Source: Hydrogenophaga sp. SL48 (GTDB taxonomy: Bacteria; Pseudomonadota; Gammaproteobacteria; Burkholderiales; Burkholderiaceae_C). Taken from it: a stretch of DNA of 64,000 bases. Below the pieces are notes generated by a model. It was not told the DNA's origin. It did no database searches and saw only the letters and a program-made list of their open reading frames with translations. Shown piece after piece: positions 15,785-23,125 of this stretch. The DNA is taken from positions 124,001 through 188,000 of the forward strand of contig NZ_CP063400.1 in the NCBI RefSeq assembly GCF_021729865.1, read 5' to 3'. Positions within the stretch are counted from its first letter, which is position 1. Each line of letters starts with the position of its first letter. A program made the position numbers and the translations under genes.

Positions 15785-16822
15785 TCAGGCGGTGGCGCCC
15801 TGTTCGGCCGCGATCACGCGGTCGATCACCCGGCGCGACTGCACGCCGCCGGTGTCGATGTTGAGCTTGAGCAGGGCGCGCTCGGGGAAGGCGCTGAGGT
15901 TCTTCTGCTGGCGTTCCAGCATCTCCAGGTCTTCCGAAAAAATCTTGCCCTGGCCTTCGCGGATCTGCGCCGTCAGCGCCTTGTCGCCCGGGTTGAACTT
16001 GCGCGCCATGCCCCAGAAATAGTGCATCGAGGTGTTGGTCTCGGGCGTGATGAAGTCGATCACCTGGCTGTAGACCTTGTGTTCGGCCGGTGCGTCGTAG
16101 CCGCCGTGGCCGGCGTGGGCCACGCCCACTTCGATGATCACGTGGCTGGGTGGCGTGAAGCGGCAGATCTGCCAGCGGTCCACCGGCACGTCGTCGGCCA
16201 GCCCCTTGGCGCGCAGCGCGGCTTTCCAGAACGGCGGCGCGGGGATGTCGCTCATGAAGCGGCTGGTGATCACCTCGTCGCCGTTGACCGTGGTCTTGCA
16301 CGGCGCCTCGTCGATTTCCTTCTGGCCGATGCTGGTGGAGTGCACGTAGGTCTCGTGCGTGAGGTCCATCAGGTTGTCGACCATCAGGCGGTAGTCGGCC
16401 TTCACGTGGTACAGCCCGCCGCCGTAGGCCCACTCGGGGTTGTTGTGCCACTCCATGTGCGGGATCAGCGCCGGGTCGGCCTTGTCTTTCTCGCCCGGCC
16501 AGACCCAGACGAAGCCGTAGCGCTCTTCCACCGGAAAACTGCGGATGGCCGGGAAGCCACCGACGCGCTGGCCGGGCATGGCGACCGTCTTGCCGTCGCA
16601 GCCCATCTCCAGCCCGTGGTAGCCGCAGACCAGCTTGCCTTCGCAGACGTAGCCCAGCGAGAGCGGCGCGCCACGGTGCGGGCAGAAGTCCTCCACCGCC
16701 GCGACCTTGCCGCCCTGGGCACGGTAGAACGCGATGGCCTGGTTGCAGATGGTGCGACCCAGGGGCTTTTCGTCGATCTCGTCGGCCGTGCAGGCCACGT
16801 ACCAGGTGTTGATGGGGAACAT
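15785..16822 (-). CDS. vanA: VanA-type Rieske oxygenase (vanillate O-demethylase oxygenase)
   Basis: A 345-residue oxygenase. The Rieske cluster ligands are C47-x-H49 (CPHRG) and C66-x2-H69 (CGYHG). The mononuclear iron site is in DNLMDLTHETYVH. The protein starts MFPINTWYVACTADEIDEKP, close to VanA; the ATG at 16822 is preceded by AAGGAGACACCCC. It would remove the methyl group of vanillate or a similar methoxy-aromatic acid, working with the reductase encoded downstream. A perfect palindrome just upstream (16844-16881) is the likely operator for the MarR-type regulator encoded further up on the same strand. Specificity for vanillate is inferred from similarity. Confidence 0.85.
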   Translation of the reverse strand: MFPINTWYVACTADEIDEKPLGRTICNQAIAFYRAQGGKVAAVEDFCPHRGAPLSLGYVCEGKLVCGYHGLEMGCDGKTVAMPGQRVGGFPAIRSFPVEERYGFVWVWPGEKDKADPALIPHMEWHNNPEWAYGGGLYHVKADYRLMVDNLMDLTHETYVHSTSIGQKEIDEAPCKTTVNGDEVITSRFMSDIPAPPFWKAALRAKGLADDVPVDRWQICRFTPPSHVIIEVGVAHAGHGGYDAPAEHKVYSQVIDFITPETNTSMHYFWGMARKFNPGDKALTAQIREGQGKIFSEDLEMLERQQKNLSAFPERALLKLNIDTGGVQSRRVIDRVIAAEQGATA

Positions 16823-16843
16823 GGGGTGTCTCCTTGGGATGGT

Positions 16844-16881
16844 CAATCGGCTTCATTCAGCATACTGAATGAAGCCGATTG
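16844..16881. promoter_or_regulatory. 17-bp perfect palindrome, candidate operator before vanA
   Basis: CAATCGGCTTCATTCAG (16844-16860), CATA, then the exact complement (16865-16881). It lies 22 bp before the vanA start and 31 bp after the marR stop. MarR-type proteins bind palindromes of this kind. It lacks a T-tract, so a terminator is less likely. Confidence 0.7.
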
Positions 16882-16911
16882 TACGGAAGGAGCGGTGGGC
16901 GCAAAAGGGGT

Positions 16912-17385
16912 TCAGACCCCGGGTTTACCCGAATCCGGTGGGGTTGGTGTGGCTTCGTTCAGCTGCACGAACTTGCGCAGCAGCCGCAGGAATTCGGCCT
17001 GTTCGGCCGCTTCCATGGGGGCGAGCAGGGCGCGGTACATCGGTTCCACGCGCGGCAGCATGTCGGCCAGCACCGCTTCGCCCTCGGCGGTGAGGCGCAG
17101 GCTGCGCTGCCGGCGGGGCAGCAGCTCGCGCACGATCCAGCCCTTGGTTTCGAGGCGGGTGGCGATGTCGGCGGTGGTCGAGGTGTCCAGTGCCACCTTC
17201 TCGGCCAGGGTCACCTGGTCGATGCCGGGCGAGGCCTGCAGCGCGCGCAGCAGCGCGTACTGCACGGGTGTGATCTGCCGGCCGTGCGTCTCGTGAAAAC
17301 TCGACACCGCCAGCTGGTGTGCGCGGCGGATCAGGTGGCCGGGTTCGGCCTGCAGGGAGGTGTCGAAGCTGGGTTCGGTGCTCAC
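16912..17385 (-). CDS. MarR-family transcriptional regulator
   Basis: A 157-residue MarR-type repressor with a GTG start at 17385. Helices of the winged helix-turn-helix: LLRALQASPGIDQVTLAEKV, ALDTSTTADIATRLETKGWI, then the wing RELLPRRQRSLRLTAEG. It is directly upstream of vanA on the same strand, with the palindrome between them, and is probably the aromatic-acid-responsive repressor of the demethylase genes. Most vanAB genes are controlled by a GntR-type VanR, so a MarR regulator suggests a different demethylase substrate or control scheme. Confidence 0.88.
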   Translation of the reverse strand: MSTEPSFDTSLQAEPGHLIRRAHQLAVSSFHETHGRQITPVQYALLRALQASPGIDQVTLAEKVALDTSTTADIATRLETKGWIVRELLPRRQRSLRLTAEGEAVLADMLPRVEPMYRALLAPMEAAEQAEFLRLLRKFVQLNEATPTPPDSGKPGV

Positions 17386-17524
17386 GGGTGGGCGGGTGGT
17401 GTGGGTGGGGCGGGGTGGCCGAGGGCCTTCGGCCTAGCCGGGTGGGTTGCAGACGCCAGGGGCGCCGGGGGCGCGACGGTGGGCCGGTGGGCCCGGGCGC
17501 CTGGGCCAGGCAGGGGCCTTGGCA

Positions 17525-18676
17525 TCACGCCGATTGTGGCCGATGCAGGCGGGCCGGACCGAGTTGCGCGGCGTCCAGGCCCTCGGCCGCGATGTGCGCC
17601 GGGATCGGCAGGCCGCGCGCCAGCGCCGCGCAGGCCTCGCCCATCGCGGGCGCGGTCTGGATGCCGTAGCCGCCTTGCGCCGCCACCCAGAAGAAGCCCT
17701 CGGCCAACGGGTCGAAGCCGCCCACGAGACCGCCGTCTTCCACGAACGAGCGCAGGCCCGCCCAGGTGCGGATCGGGCGGTTGACCTCCAGCGTGGTCAT
17801 CTCGCCGATGCGGTGGATCGCCATGGCGATGTCGAGTTCTTCGGGCTGCACGTCCTGCGGCGGCACCGGGTCGGCGTTGGCGGGCGAGCCGAGCAGCACG
17901 CCCGCGTCGGGCTTGATGTACCAGTCTTCCGCAGCGCCGAACACCAGCGGCCAGTGGGCCACGTGCTGGTCTTTGGGCGCGTGGAACACAAAGGCCGAAC
18001 GGCGTTTGGGCACCAGCCCGATGGCGCGCGCGCCGGCCATCTGCCCGACCGCGTCGGCCCAGGCGCCCGCGGCGTTGATCACCACCGGCGCCTGCCAGCG
18101 GCGGCCCGCCGCGTCCACCTGCCAAAGCCCGTCCACCCGGTGCAGCGATGTCACCGCGGCATCGCAGACGATCTCGCCGCCGTGCCGGCGAACGCCGCGC
18201 AGAAAGCCGCCGTGGATCGCGTGCACGTCCATGTCGGCGGCGTCGGGTTCGTACACCGCGCCGGCCACCTGATCCGGGCGCAGGGCGGGCACGCGCTCGC
18301 AGGCCTGGGCGCCCGTGAGGCGCACTGCCTGCGGGTTCAGTGGCGCGAGCATGGCCCAGTGGGCTTCGAGTTCGGGCATCTGTTCTTCGGTGGCGACCAT
18401 CATCGCGCCGCGTGGCGAGAGCAGGGGGTGTTCGCTGAAACCGGCGGGGGGCGCGTCGAAGAAGGCGAGGCTGGCGCGGGTGAGCGCGCGCACCTGCGCC
18501 GAACCGTAGCTGGCCATGTAGAGCGCGGCGGAGCGCCCGGTCGAGTGGTAGCCGGGCTGGGGCTCGCGTTCGAGCACGGTCACACGGCCGTGGGGTGCGA
18601 GCCAGTGGGCGACCGATGCGCCGGCAATGCCGGCGCCGATCACGATGAAGTCGGTGGTGTCGGTGGAGGAGGTCAT
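17525..18676 (-). CDS. FAD-dependent amino-acid-oxidase-like oxidoreductase (DAO family)
   Basis: A 383-residue flavoprotein of the D-amino-acid/glycine oxidase fold. The N-terminal dinucleotide motif is VIGAGIAGASVAHWLA, followed by VLEREPQPGYHSTGRSAA; the C-terminal FAD-binding block is GFFWVAAQGGYGIQTAPA. The start at 18676 gives a normal N-terminus; upstream in-frame codons are low-complexity. It may oxidise an amine or 2-hydroxyacid, the substrate being unknown. It is co-oriented with marR and vanAB but 139 bp of GC-rich low-complexity DNA separates them, so it is not clearly in that operon. Confidence 0.8.
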   Translation of the reverse strand: MTSSTDTTDFIVIGAGIAGASVAHWLAPHGRVTVLEREPQPGYHSTGRSAALYMASYGSAQVRALTRASLAFFDAPPAGFSEHPLLSPRGAMMVATEEQMPELEAHWAMLAPLNPQAVRLTGAQACERVPALRPDQVAGAVYEPDAADMDVHAIHGGFLRGVRRHGGEIVCDAAVTSLHRVDGLWQVDAAGRRWQAPVVINAAGAWADAVGQMAGARAIGLVPKRRSAFVFHAPKDQHVAHWPLVFGAAEDWYIKPDAGVLLGSPANADPVPPQDVQPEELDIAMAIHRIGEMTTLEVNRPIRTWAGLRSFVEDGGLVGGFDPLAEGFFWVAAQGGYGIQTAPAMGEACAALARGLPIPAHIAAEGLDAAQLGPARLHRPQSA

Positions 18677-18816
18677 GTCGGGCGTTGAAAAGGGGCGTGG
18701 CGGCGGGTGTGGCGAGGGGGTGAAAAAGGCTGTGCGTGGTGGTGTGGGCGTGGCATCATGAACCACGAAGGCCGCACTTTGCGTGCGGGCTCATCACATC
18801 ACCGGAGGCAACCATC

Positions 18817-19260
18817 ATGCTGAACATTCTCATCCCGGTCGACGGTTCTTCCCATGCGCTGCTGGCGGTGCACCACGCGGTGCGGCTGGTGCATGCGGGC
18901 TTGAAGGCGCGGTTCGTGCTGGCGAATGTGCAGGAGACGGCCACACTGTACGAGCTGGTGGTGGCGCACGATCCGGAGGTGCTGGAGCGGGTGAACGAGT
19001 CGGCGGGGCTGGACCTGATGCGCCCGGCGATGGCGTTGCTGGAGGCCGCGGGCCTGCAGGTGGTGCAGGAGGTGGCCACCGGGGACCCGGCGCACACGCT
19101 GATCGACATCGTGGAGCGGCACGGGTGCGACGCGGTGATCATGGCGGCGGGGTCGGGCGAGGGCGAGCTGGGCTCGGTGCCGCAGCACATGGTGGACCAT
19201 TCGCCGGTGCCGGTGACGGTGGTTCGGGAGCCTGTGTCTTTGTCAGACTCAGACGACTGA
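18817..19260 (+). CDS. Universal stress protein, UspA family
   Basis: A 147-residue single-domain Usp. MLNILIPVDGSSHALLAVHH opens the fold; the C-terminal segment AAGSGEGELGSVPQHMVDHS followed by PVPVTVV is the nucleotide-binding signature in a slightly shortened form. The ATG at 18817 follows CCGGAGG. It is monocistronic and divergent from the FAD oxidoreductase gene. Usp proteins respond to starvation and energy stress; nothing here points to a specific partner. Confidence 0.88.
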   Translation: MLNILIPVDGSSHALLAVHHAVRLVHAGLKARFVLANVQETATLYELVVAHDPEVLERVNESAGLDLMRPAMALLEAAGLQVVQEVATGDPAHTLIDIVERHGCDAVIMAAGSGEGELGSVPQHMVDHSPVPVTVVREPVSLSDSDD

Positions 19261-19299
19261 ATTTCCTTTTTCTCCGGGGGCGCTTTTAACTCCCCCTCT

Positions 19300-19405
19300 G
19301 CGATCCAGCGCCCGGGTGGCCGACTCCGCTCATGTCCCCCGGGGTTTGCTGCGCAAACCCCTCCTCCTTTACTTCGCTGCGTCGGCCACCCGAACGCTGG
19401 ATCGC
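19300..19405. repeat. Long palindromic element 1 (conserved core, 25-bp private arms)
   Basis: Arms 19300-19324 and 19381-19405 are complementary over 25 bp with two adjacent mismatches. The core (19325-19380) is TCCGCTCATGTCCCCC, a small hairpin GGGGTTTG..CAAACCCC, then TCCTCCTTTACTTCGCTGC. The same core occurs inverted in element 2 with different arms. Confidence 0.75.
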
Positions 19406-19449
19406 GCTCGCGTGCGGGTGTGCCCACGGTGGCGCGCCCGCTTCTGTTC

Positions 19450-19549
19450 GCACGGCGGTGCATGGCGCTCTGCGCAGCGAAGTCAAGGAGGAGACGGCCG
19501 CAGGCCGTCGGGGGACATGAGCGGAGCAGAGCGCCATGCACCGCCGTGC
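19450..19549. repeat. Long palindromic element 2 (same core, 24-bp unrelated arms)
   Basis: Arms 19450-19473 and 19526-19549 are perfectly complementary over 24 bp (GCACGGCGGTGCATGGCGCT and on). The core 19474-19525, read on the minus strand, is TCCGCTCATGTCCCCC, a small hairpin ACGGCC-tgc-GGCCGT, then CTCCTCCTTGACTTCGCTGC. The core matches element 1, while arms and inner hairpin do not. The rest of 19261-19755 has no gene. Confidence 0.75.
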
Positions 19550-19647
19550 CAGCGAGGTGCCTGAGCGCGTGTGCAGGCACACCGGAAGCGCACTCCGACA
19601 GCAGCTCAACCAGCCGAACAAATCAAGTTCGCAGGTTCCATCAAAAT

Positions 19648-19665
19648 TACGTTTAGAGAAACGTA
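19648..19665. promoter_or_regulatory. Candidate operator before the FAD monooxygenase operon
   Basis: TACGTTT-agag-AAACGTA, a perfect 7-bp inverted repeat in an A/T-rich patch about 90 bp before the monooxygenase start. Suits a dimeric repressor (MarR, IclR or TetR type). No regulator gene is adjacent. Confidence 0.45.
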
Positions 19666-19755
19666 TTTACCAATAAGAAATTATCGGCTACAGTCCTGCC
19701 CAGACAACGCCGCCGCTTTTCCGGGCGCCGGCGACAACGACGGAGCACCGCAGGC

Positions 19756-21438
19756 ATGGCCACCTACACCTACCCCACCTTCCCCTACACCGGTCCGCAA
19801 GACCTCATGGCGTCCGCCCCGCAGCGCCGGCCGCTGGTGGTCATTGGCGCCGGCCCGGTCGGTCTCGCGGCCGCCATCGACGCTCGGTTGCAGGGCCTCG
19901 ACGTGCTGCTGTTCGATGAAGAGGACAGCGTGTCGATTGGCTCGCGCGCCGTCTGCTACGCCAAGCGTTCGCTCGAAATCCTCGACCGCCTCGGCGTGGG
20001 CGACGTGGTGGTGGACAAGGGCGTGAGCTGGAACGTGGGCCGCACCTTCATGAAGGAAGAAGAGGTCTACCGCTTCAACCTCGTGCCCGACGCCGGCCAC
20101 AAGCGCCCCGGCATGATCAACCTGCAGCAGTACCACCTCGAAGAAGCGCTGGTGCGCCGCGCCGAAGCGCTCGGCGTGGACCTGCGCTGGAAGTACAAGG
20201 TGGCCAGCGTGCTGCCGCTGGACGACGGCGCCCGCGTCAGCGTGGAAACGCCGGACGGCCCGTTCGAGATCGACGCCGACTGGCTGATCGTGGCCGACGG
20301 CGCGCGCAGCAACGTGCGGCGCCAGCTCGGCCTGGACATCGAAGGCCACGTGTTCAAGGACCGCTTTCTGATCGCCGACGTGATCATGAAGGCCGACTAC
20401 CCGGCCGAGCGCTGGTTCTGGTTCGACCCGCCGTTCCACCCCAACCAATCGGTCTTGCTGCACAAGCAGAGCGACAACGTCTGGCGCATCGACTTCCAGC
20501 TTGGCTGGGACGCCGACCCGGAAGAAGAGAAGAAGCCCGAGAACATCCTGCCGCGCGTGAAAGCCATGCTCGGTGATCAGCGCGAGTTCACGCTCGAATG
20601 GGCCAGCATCTACACCTTCCAGTGCCGGCGCATGAAGCACTTCCGCCACGGCCACCTGCTGTTCGTGGGCGATGCGGCGCACCAGGTTTCGCCCTTCGGT
20701 GCACGCGGCGCCAACTCCGGTTTCCAGGACACCGACGACCTGCTGTGGAAGCTGGCCCTGGTGATCAAGGGCCAGGCGCCCGAGGCCCTGCTCGACACCT
20801 ACGACGCCGACCGCACCTACGCCGCCGACGAGAACATCCGCAACTCCACGCGCTCGACCGACTTCATCACGCCCAAGAGCGCGGTCAGCAAGCTGTTCCG
20901 CAACGCGGCGCTGGAGCTGGCGCGCACGCAGCCGTTCGCCCGCAAGCTGGTGAACTCCGGCCGCCTGTCGGTGCCGGCCTTCCTGGTGCACTCGGCGCTG
21001 AACACGCCGGACGTGGATGCCTTCGAGGGCGACATGGTGCCGGGCGCTCCGCTGGACGACGCACCGGTGCGTGTGGCCGGGCAGGACGCCTGGCTGCTCG
21101 ATCAGTTGGGCAACCGTTTCCAGTTGCTGGCCTTTGCCGACAGCCTGGAACAGCTCGACCCGGTGGTGCGCGCGCAGGCTGTGGCGCTGGCGGGTGGCGC
21201 CATCCCGGTGGAGGTGGTGCTGGTCACGGCGCACGCCGGTGAGGCCGCGGGCCTGACCGTGCTGCACGACCGCGACGGCCTGCTGGCCCAGCGCATGGAC
21301 GCGCGCCCCGGCACCTGCTACCTGATCCGTCCCGACCAGCACGTGGCCGCGCGCTGGCGCCGTTTCGATGTGGCCGCCGTGCGCGCCGCGCTGGCGCGCG
21401 CGACTGCCCAGACCGCCCCCGAAACCGTGGCCGCCTGA
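19756..21438 (+). CDS. FAD-dependent aromatic monooxygenase (p-hydroxybenzoate hydroxylase fold)
   Basis: A 560-residue flavoprotein monooxygenase. It has the GxGxxG motif in VVIGAGPVGLAAAIDARLQG, the DG-type motif in LIVADGARSNVRRQLG and the GD motif in LLFVGDAAHQVSPFGARGAN, the order seen in PheA/MhpA-type hydroxylases, plus a C-terminal thioredoxin-like domain (about 420-540). It would hydroxylate a phenolic or related compound with NAD(P)H and O2. It is the first gene of an operon with a DUF2783 protein and a VOC protein, an arrangement fitting an aromatic catabolic step. The substrate is not evident. Confidence 0.85.
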   Translation: MATYTYPTFPYTGPQDLMASAPQRRPLVVIGAGPVGLAAAIDARLQGLDVLLFDEEDSVSIGSRAVCYAKRSLEILDRLGVGDVVVDKGVSWNVGRTFMKEEEVYRFNLVPDAGHKRPGMINLQQYHLEEALVRRAEALGVDLRWKYKVASVLPLDDGARVSVETPDGPFEIDADWLIVADGARSNVRRQLGLDIEGHVFKDRFLIADVIMKADYPAERWFWFDPPFHPNQSVLLHKQSDNVWRIDFQLGWDADPEEEKKPENILPRVKAMLGDQREFTLEWASIYTFQCRRMKHFRHGHLLFVGDAAHQVSPFGARGANSGFQDTDDLLWKLALVIKGQAPEALLDTYDADRTYAADENIRNSTRSTDFITPKSAVSKLFRNAALELARTQPFARKLVNSGRLSVPAFLVHSALNTPDVDAFEGDMVPGAPLDDAPVRVAGQDAWLLDQLGNRFQLLAFADSLEQLDPVVRAQAVALAGGAIPVEVVLVTAHAGEAAGLTVLHDRDGLLAQRMDARPGTCYLIRPDQHVAARWRRFDVAAVRAALARATAQTAPETVAA

Positions 21439-21470
21439 CGCAAACCCAGGACAAACCAAGGAGACACAAG

Positions 21471-21695
21471 ATGCCCCTGCAACTCCAGCCCAACCTCGCC
21501 GAACCCGGCCAGCGCTACTTCCGCGATTTCACGCCGGGCGACGATTTCTACGAAGCCCTGATCGAGACCCACCGCGACCTCAGCGACGAGCAGAGCCAGC
21601 TGCTCAACGCCAAGCTGATCCTGCTGCTGGCCAACCAGGTGGGCGACATCGCTGTGCTCAAACAGGCTCTGGCGATCGCACGCCAGGGCGTCTGA
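21471..21695 (+). CDS. DUF2783-family small protein
   Basis: A 74-residue soluble, helical protein located 32 bp after the monooxygenase gene, with GGAGACACAAG before its ATG. The sequence YEALIETHRDLSDEQSQLLN and AKLILLLANQVGDIAVLKQA corresponds to what I recall of DUF2783, a small family usually encoded next to FAD monooxygenases. Function unknown; it may be an accessory subunit or stabiliser of the monooxygenase. Confidence 0.7.
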   Translation: MPLQLQPNLAEPGQRYFRDFTPGDDFYEALIETHRDLSDEQSQLLNAKLILLLANQVGDIAVLKQALAIARQGV

Positions 21696-21720
21696 CCCCA
21701 TTCACCCGAAGGAGACCGTC

Positions 21721-22260
21721 ATGAACATCCGCAAGATCCACCACGTCGCCTACCGCTGCAAGGACGCCAAAGAAACCGTCGAGTGGTACCAGAAACACCT
21801 GGGCATGAACTTCGTGCTCGCCATCGCCGAGGACCAGGTGCCCTCGACCCACGCACCCGACCCCTACATGCACCTGTTCATGGACGCGGGCGGCGGCAAC
21901 ATCCTGGCCTTCTTCGAGCTGCCCAACGCGCCCGAGATGGGCCGCGACCCGAACACGCCCGACTGGGTGCAGCACATCGCGCTGGAAGTGGACACCGTCG
22001 AAGAGCTGGACGCCACCAAGGCCCGCCTGGAGGCCGCCGGCATCCCGGTGATCGGCGTGACGGACCACACCATCTTCAAGTCGATCTACTTCTTCGACCC
22101 CAACGGCCACCGCCTGGAGCTGGCCGCCAACACCGCCACGCCCGAGATGATGAAGAAGCTCGACGAGGTGAAGTGGGACATGCTCAATGAGTGGGACAAG
22201 ACCAAACGCGCGCCCAAACACGCGGCCTGGATGCACCAGAAAGAGTTCGCGGCAGCTTGA
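21721..22260 (+). CDS. VOC-family (glyoxalase/dioxygenase fold) protein
   Basis: A 179-residue vicinal-oxygen-chelate protein: MNIRKIHHVAYRCKDAKETV at the start gives the first metal-binding His, WVQHIALEV a second, and FFDPNGHRLELAAN the Glu of the second half. It could be an extradiol-like dioxygenase, isomerase or glyoxalase acting on the product of the monooxygenase encoded upstream. The C-terminal ~35 residues form an added helical tail rich in Lys and Trp. It is 25 bp after the DUF2783 gene and ends the operon. Confidence 0.82.
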   Translation: MNIRKIHHVAYRCKDAKETVEWYQKHLGMNFVLAIAEDQVPSTHAPDPYMHLFMDAGGGNILAFFELPNAPEMGRDPNTPDWVQHIALEVDTVEELDATKARLEAAGIPVIGVTDHTIFKSIYFFDPNGHRLELAANTATPEMMKKLDEVKWDMLNEWDKTKRAPKHAAWMHQKEFAAA

Positions 22261-22285
22261 ATGTGAATTGGGGGGTGAAAACCCC

Positions 22286-22312
22286 TCAAGTCGGCGTTTA
22301 AGTGGTCGAAAA
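22286..22312 (+). promoter_or_regulatory. Candidate sigma-28 promoter
   Basis: TCAAGTCG-N11-GTCGAAAA, against TAAAGTTT-N11-GCCGATAA. The spacing is exact. It would place the small Ala/Gln-rich protein gene in the motility regulon. Confidence 0.4.
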
Positions 22313-22369
22313 CCCTTGGGAACAGCGGTACTGTCTGACGCCGCTGATCCCGTCAGGAAGGGGTTTGTC

Positions 22370-23017
22370 ATGTTGAGCATCAGTTCCAGTTCCAGTGCTT
22401 CGGTGAGTTGGCCCACCGCGCCGTCCGCTGCCGTGGCGGCGGTGACCGCCGTGCCCGGTGTCACCGCGGTGCAGGCATCGCCCCGCGAGAGCCAGGCCGA
22501 GACCGGCCGCCACGGCCAGGGTGCCCAGGGCGGGCCACCCCCCGGCGTGCCCAGGCCCGCCAGCGACGCCGCGTCCGGCGTGCCCAGCGCACAGGCGGCG
22601 CCCTTGTTGCCCCGAGAGCGTTCCGAAAGTGCTGGCCCATCGACCGCCCAGGACAACGAGGCGCGTGCCGAGCAGCGCCAGGAAGACGAGCAGAAGGCGC
22701 AGGAGCAGGCGGCCCAGAAACTCCAGCTGCAGGAGGTGCTGAGCAACGTCTGGAAGGCCAGCGCCGCGGTGGTGGACGTCGTGCTGGGTCGCGAGGCGGC
22801 CTCGGTGGCGGCGGCGCAGGCGGCGGACGCTGCCCTGCCGCCGCTGGCGAGCGCTTCCTCCGCCAACGACCGGGGGCTCACCACCGGAGAGGTCGCCCAG
22901 GTGGCCGAGCTGCAGGCGGCCGTGCGGCGCGACGAGGAACCGCTGATGTACACCGAGCAGGGCACCAGCAGCTGGGCGCCCCTGGAGTCCGGCAGCCTGA
23001 TCAACCAGCGCGTCTGA
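22370..23017 (+). CDS. Ala/Gln-rich protein of unknown function, perhaps flagellar-related
   Basis: I do not recognise this 215-residue protein. It begins with a Ser/Ala/Val-rich segment (MLSISSSSSASVSWPTAPSA), continues with a low-complexity Pro/Gly/Ala stretch, then a Glu/Gln-rich helix (AEQRQEDEQKAQEQAAQKLQ) that is a likely coiled coil, and an Ala-rich region. There is no signal peptide. The ATG at 22370 follows AGGAAGGGG. It converges on the chemotaxis operon end, shares a bidirectional terminator with it, and has a candidate sigma-28 promoter, so a role in motility, for example as an exported or anti-sigma-like protein, is conceivable but unproven. Confidence 0.65.
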   Translation: MLSISSSSSASVSWPTAPSAAVAAVTAVPGVTAVQASPRESQAETGRHGQGAQGGPPPGVPRPASDAASGVPSAQAAPLLPRERSESAGPSTAQDNEARAEQRQEDEQKAQEQAAQKLQLQEVLSNVWKASAAVVDVVLGREAASVAAAQAADAALPPLASASSANDRGLTTGEVAQVAELQAAVRRDEEPLMYTEQGTSSWAPLESGSLINQRV

Positions 23018-23049
23018 GAGGGGCGGGCCTGCGGGCCCGGACCCCCCAG

Positions 23050-23081
23050 AAAAAAGGCAGGTGATTCACCTGCCTTTTTTC
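23050..23081. terminator. Bidirectional Rho-independent terminator
   Basis: AAAAAAGGCAGGTGA-TTCACCTGCCTTTTTT: a 9-10-bp GC-rich stem flanked by A6 and T6. It sits between the convergent small protein gene and the hybrid kinase gene and would end both transcripts. Confidence 0.92.
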
Positions 23082-23125
23082 TTGGGGTCGTTCACCGACC
23101 CTTGGCCCCGGCGAGGGGCCAGGGG

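Noticed and set aside
15587..17296. Long plus-strand frames over vanAB, marR and the following genes
   Set aside because: Low-complexity Arg/Ala/Gly products opposite well-defined genes; no Shine-Dalgarno sequence or family match.
19316..19564. Open frames across the palindromic pair as genes
   Set aside because: They consist entirely of the palindromic elements and have unusual Arg/Ser/Cys composition; structure, not coding, explains the conservation.
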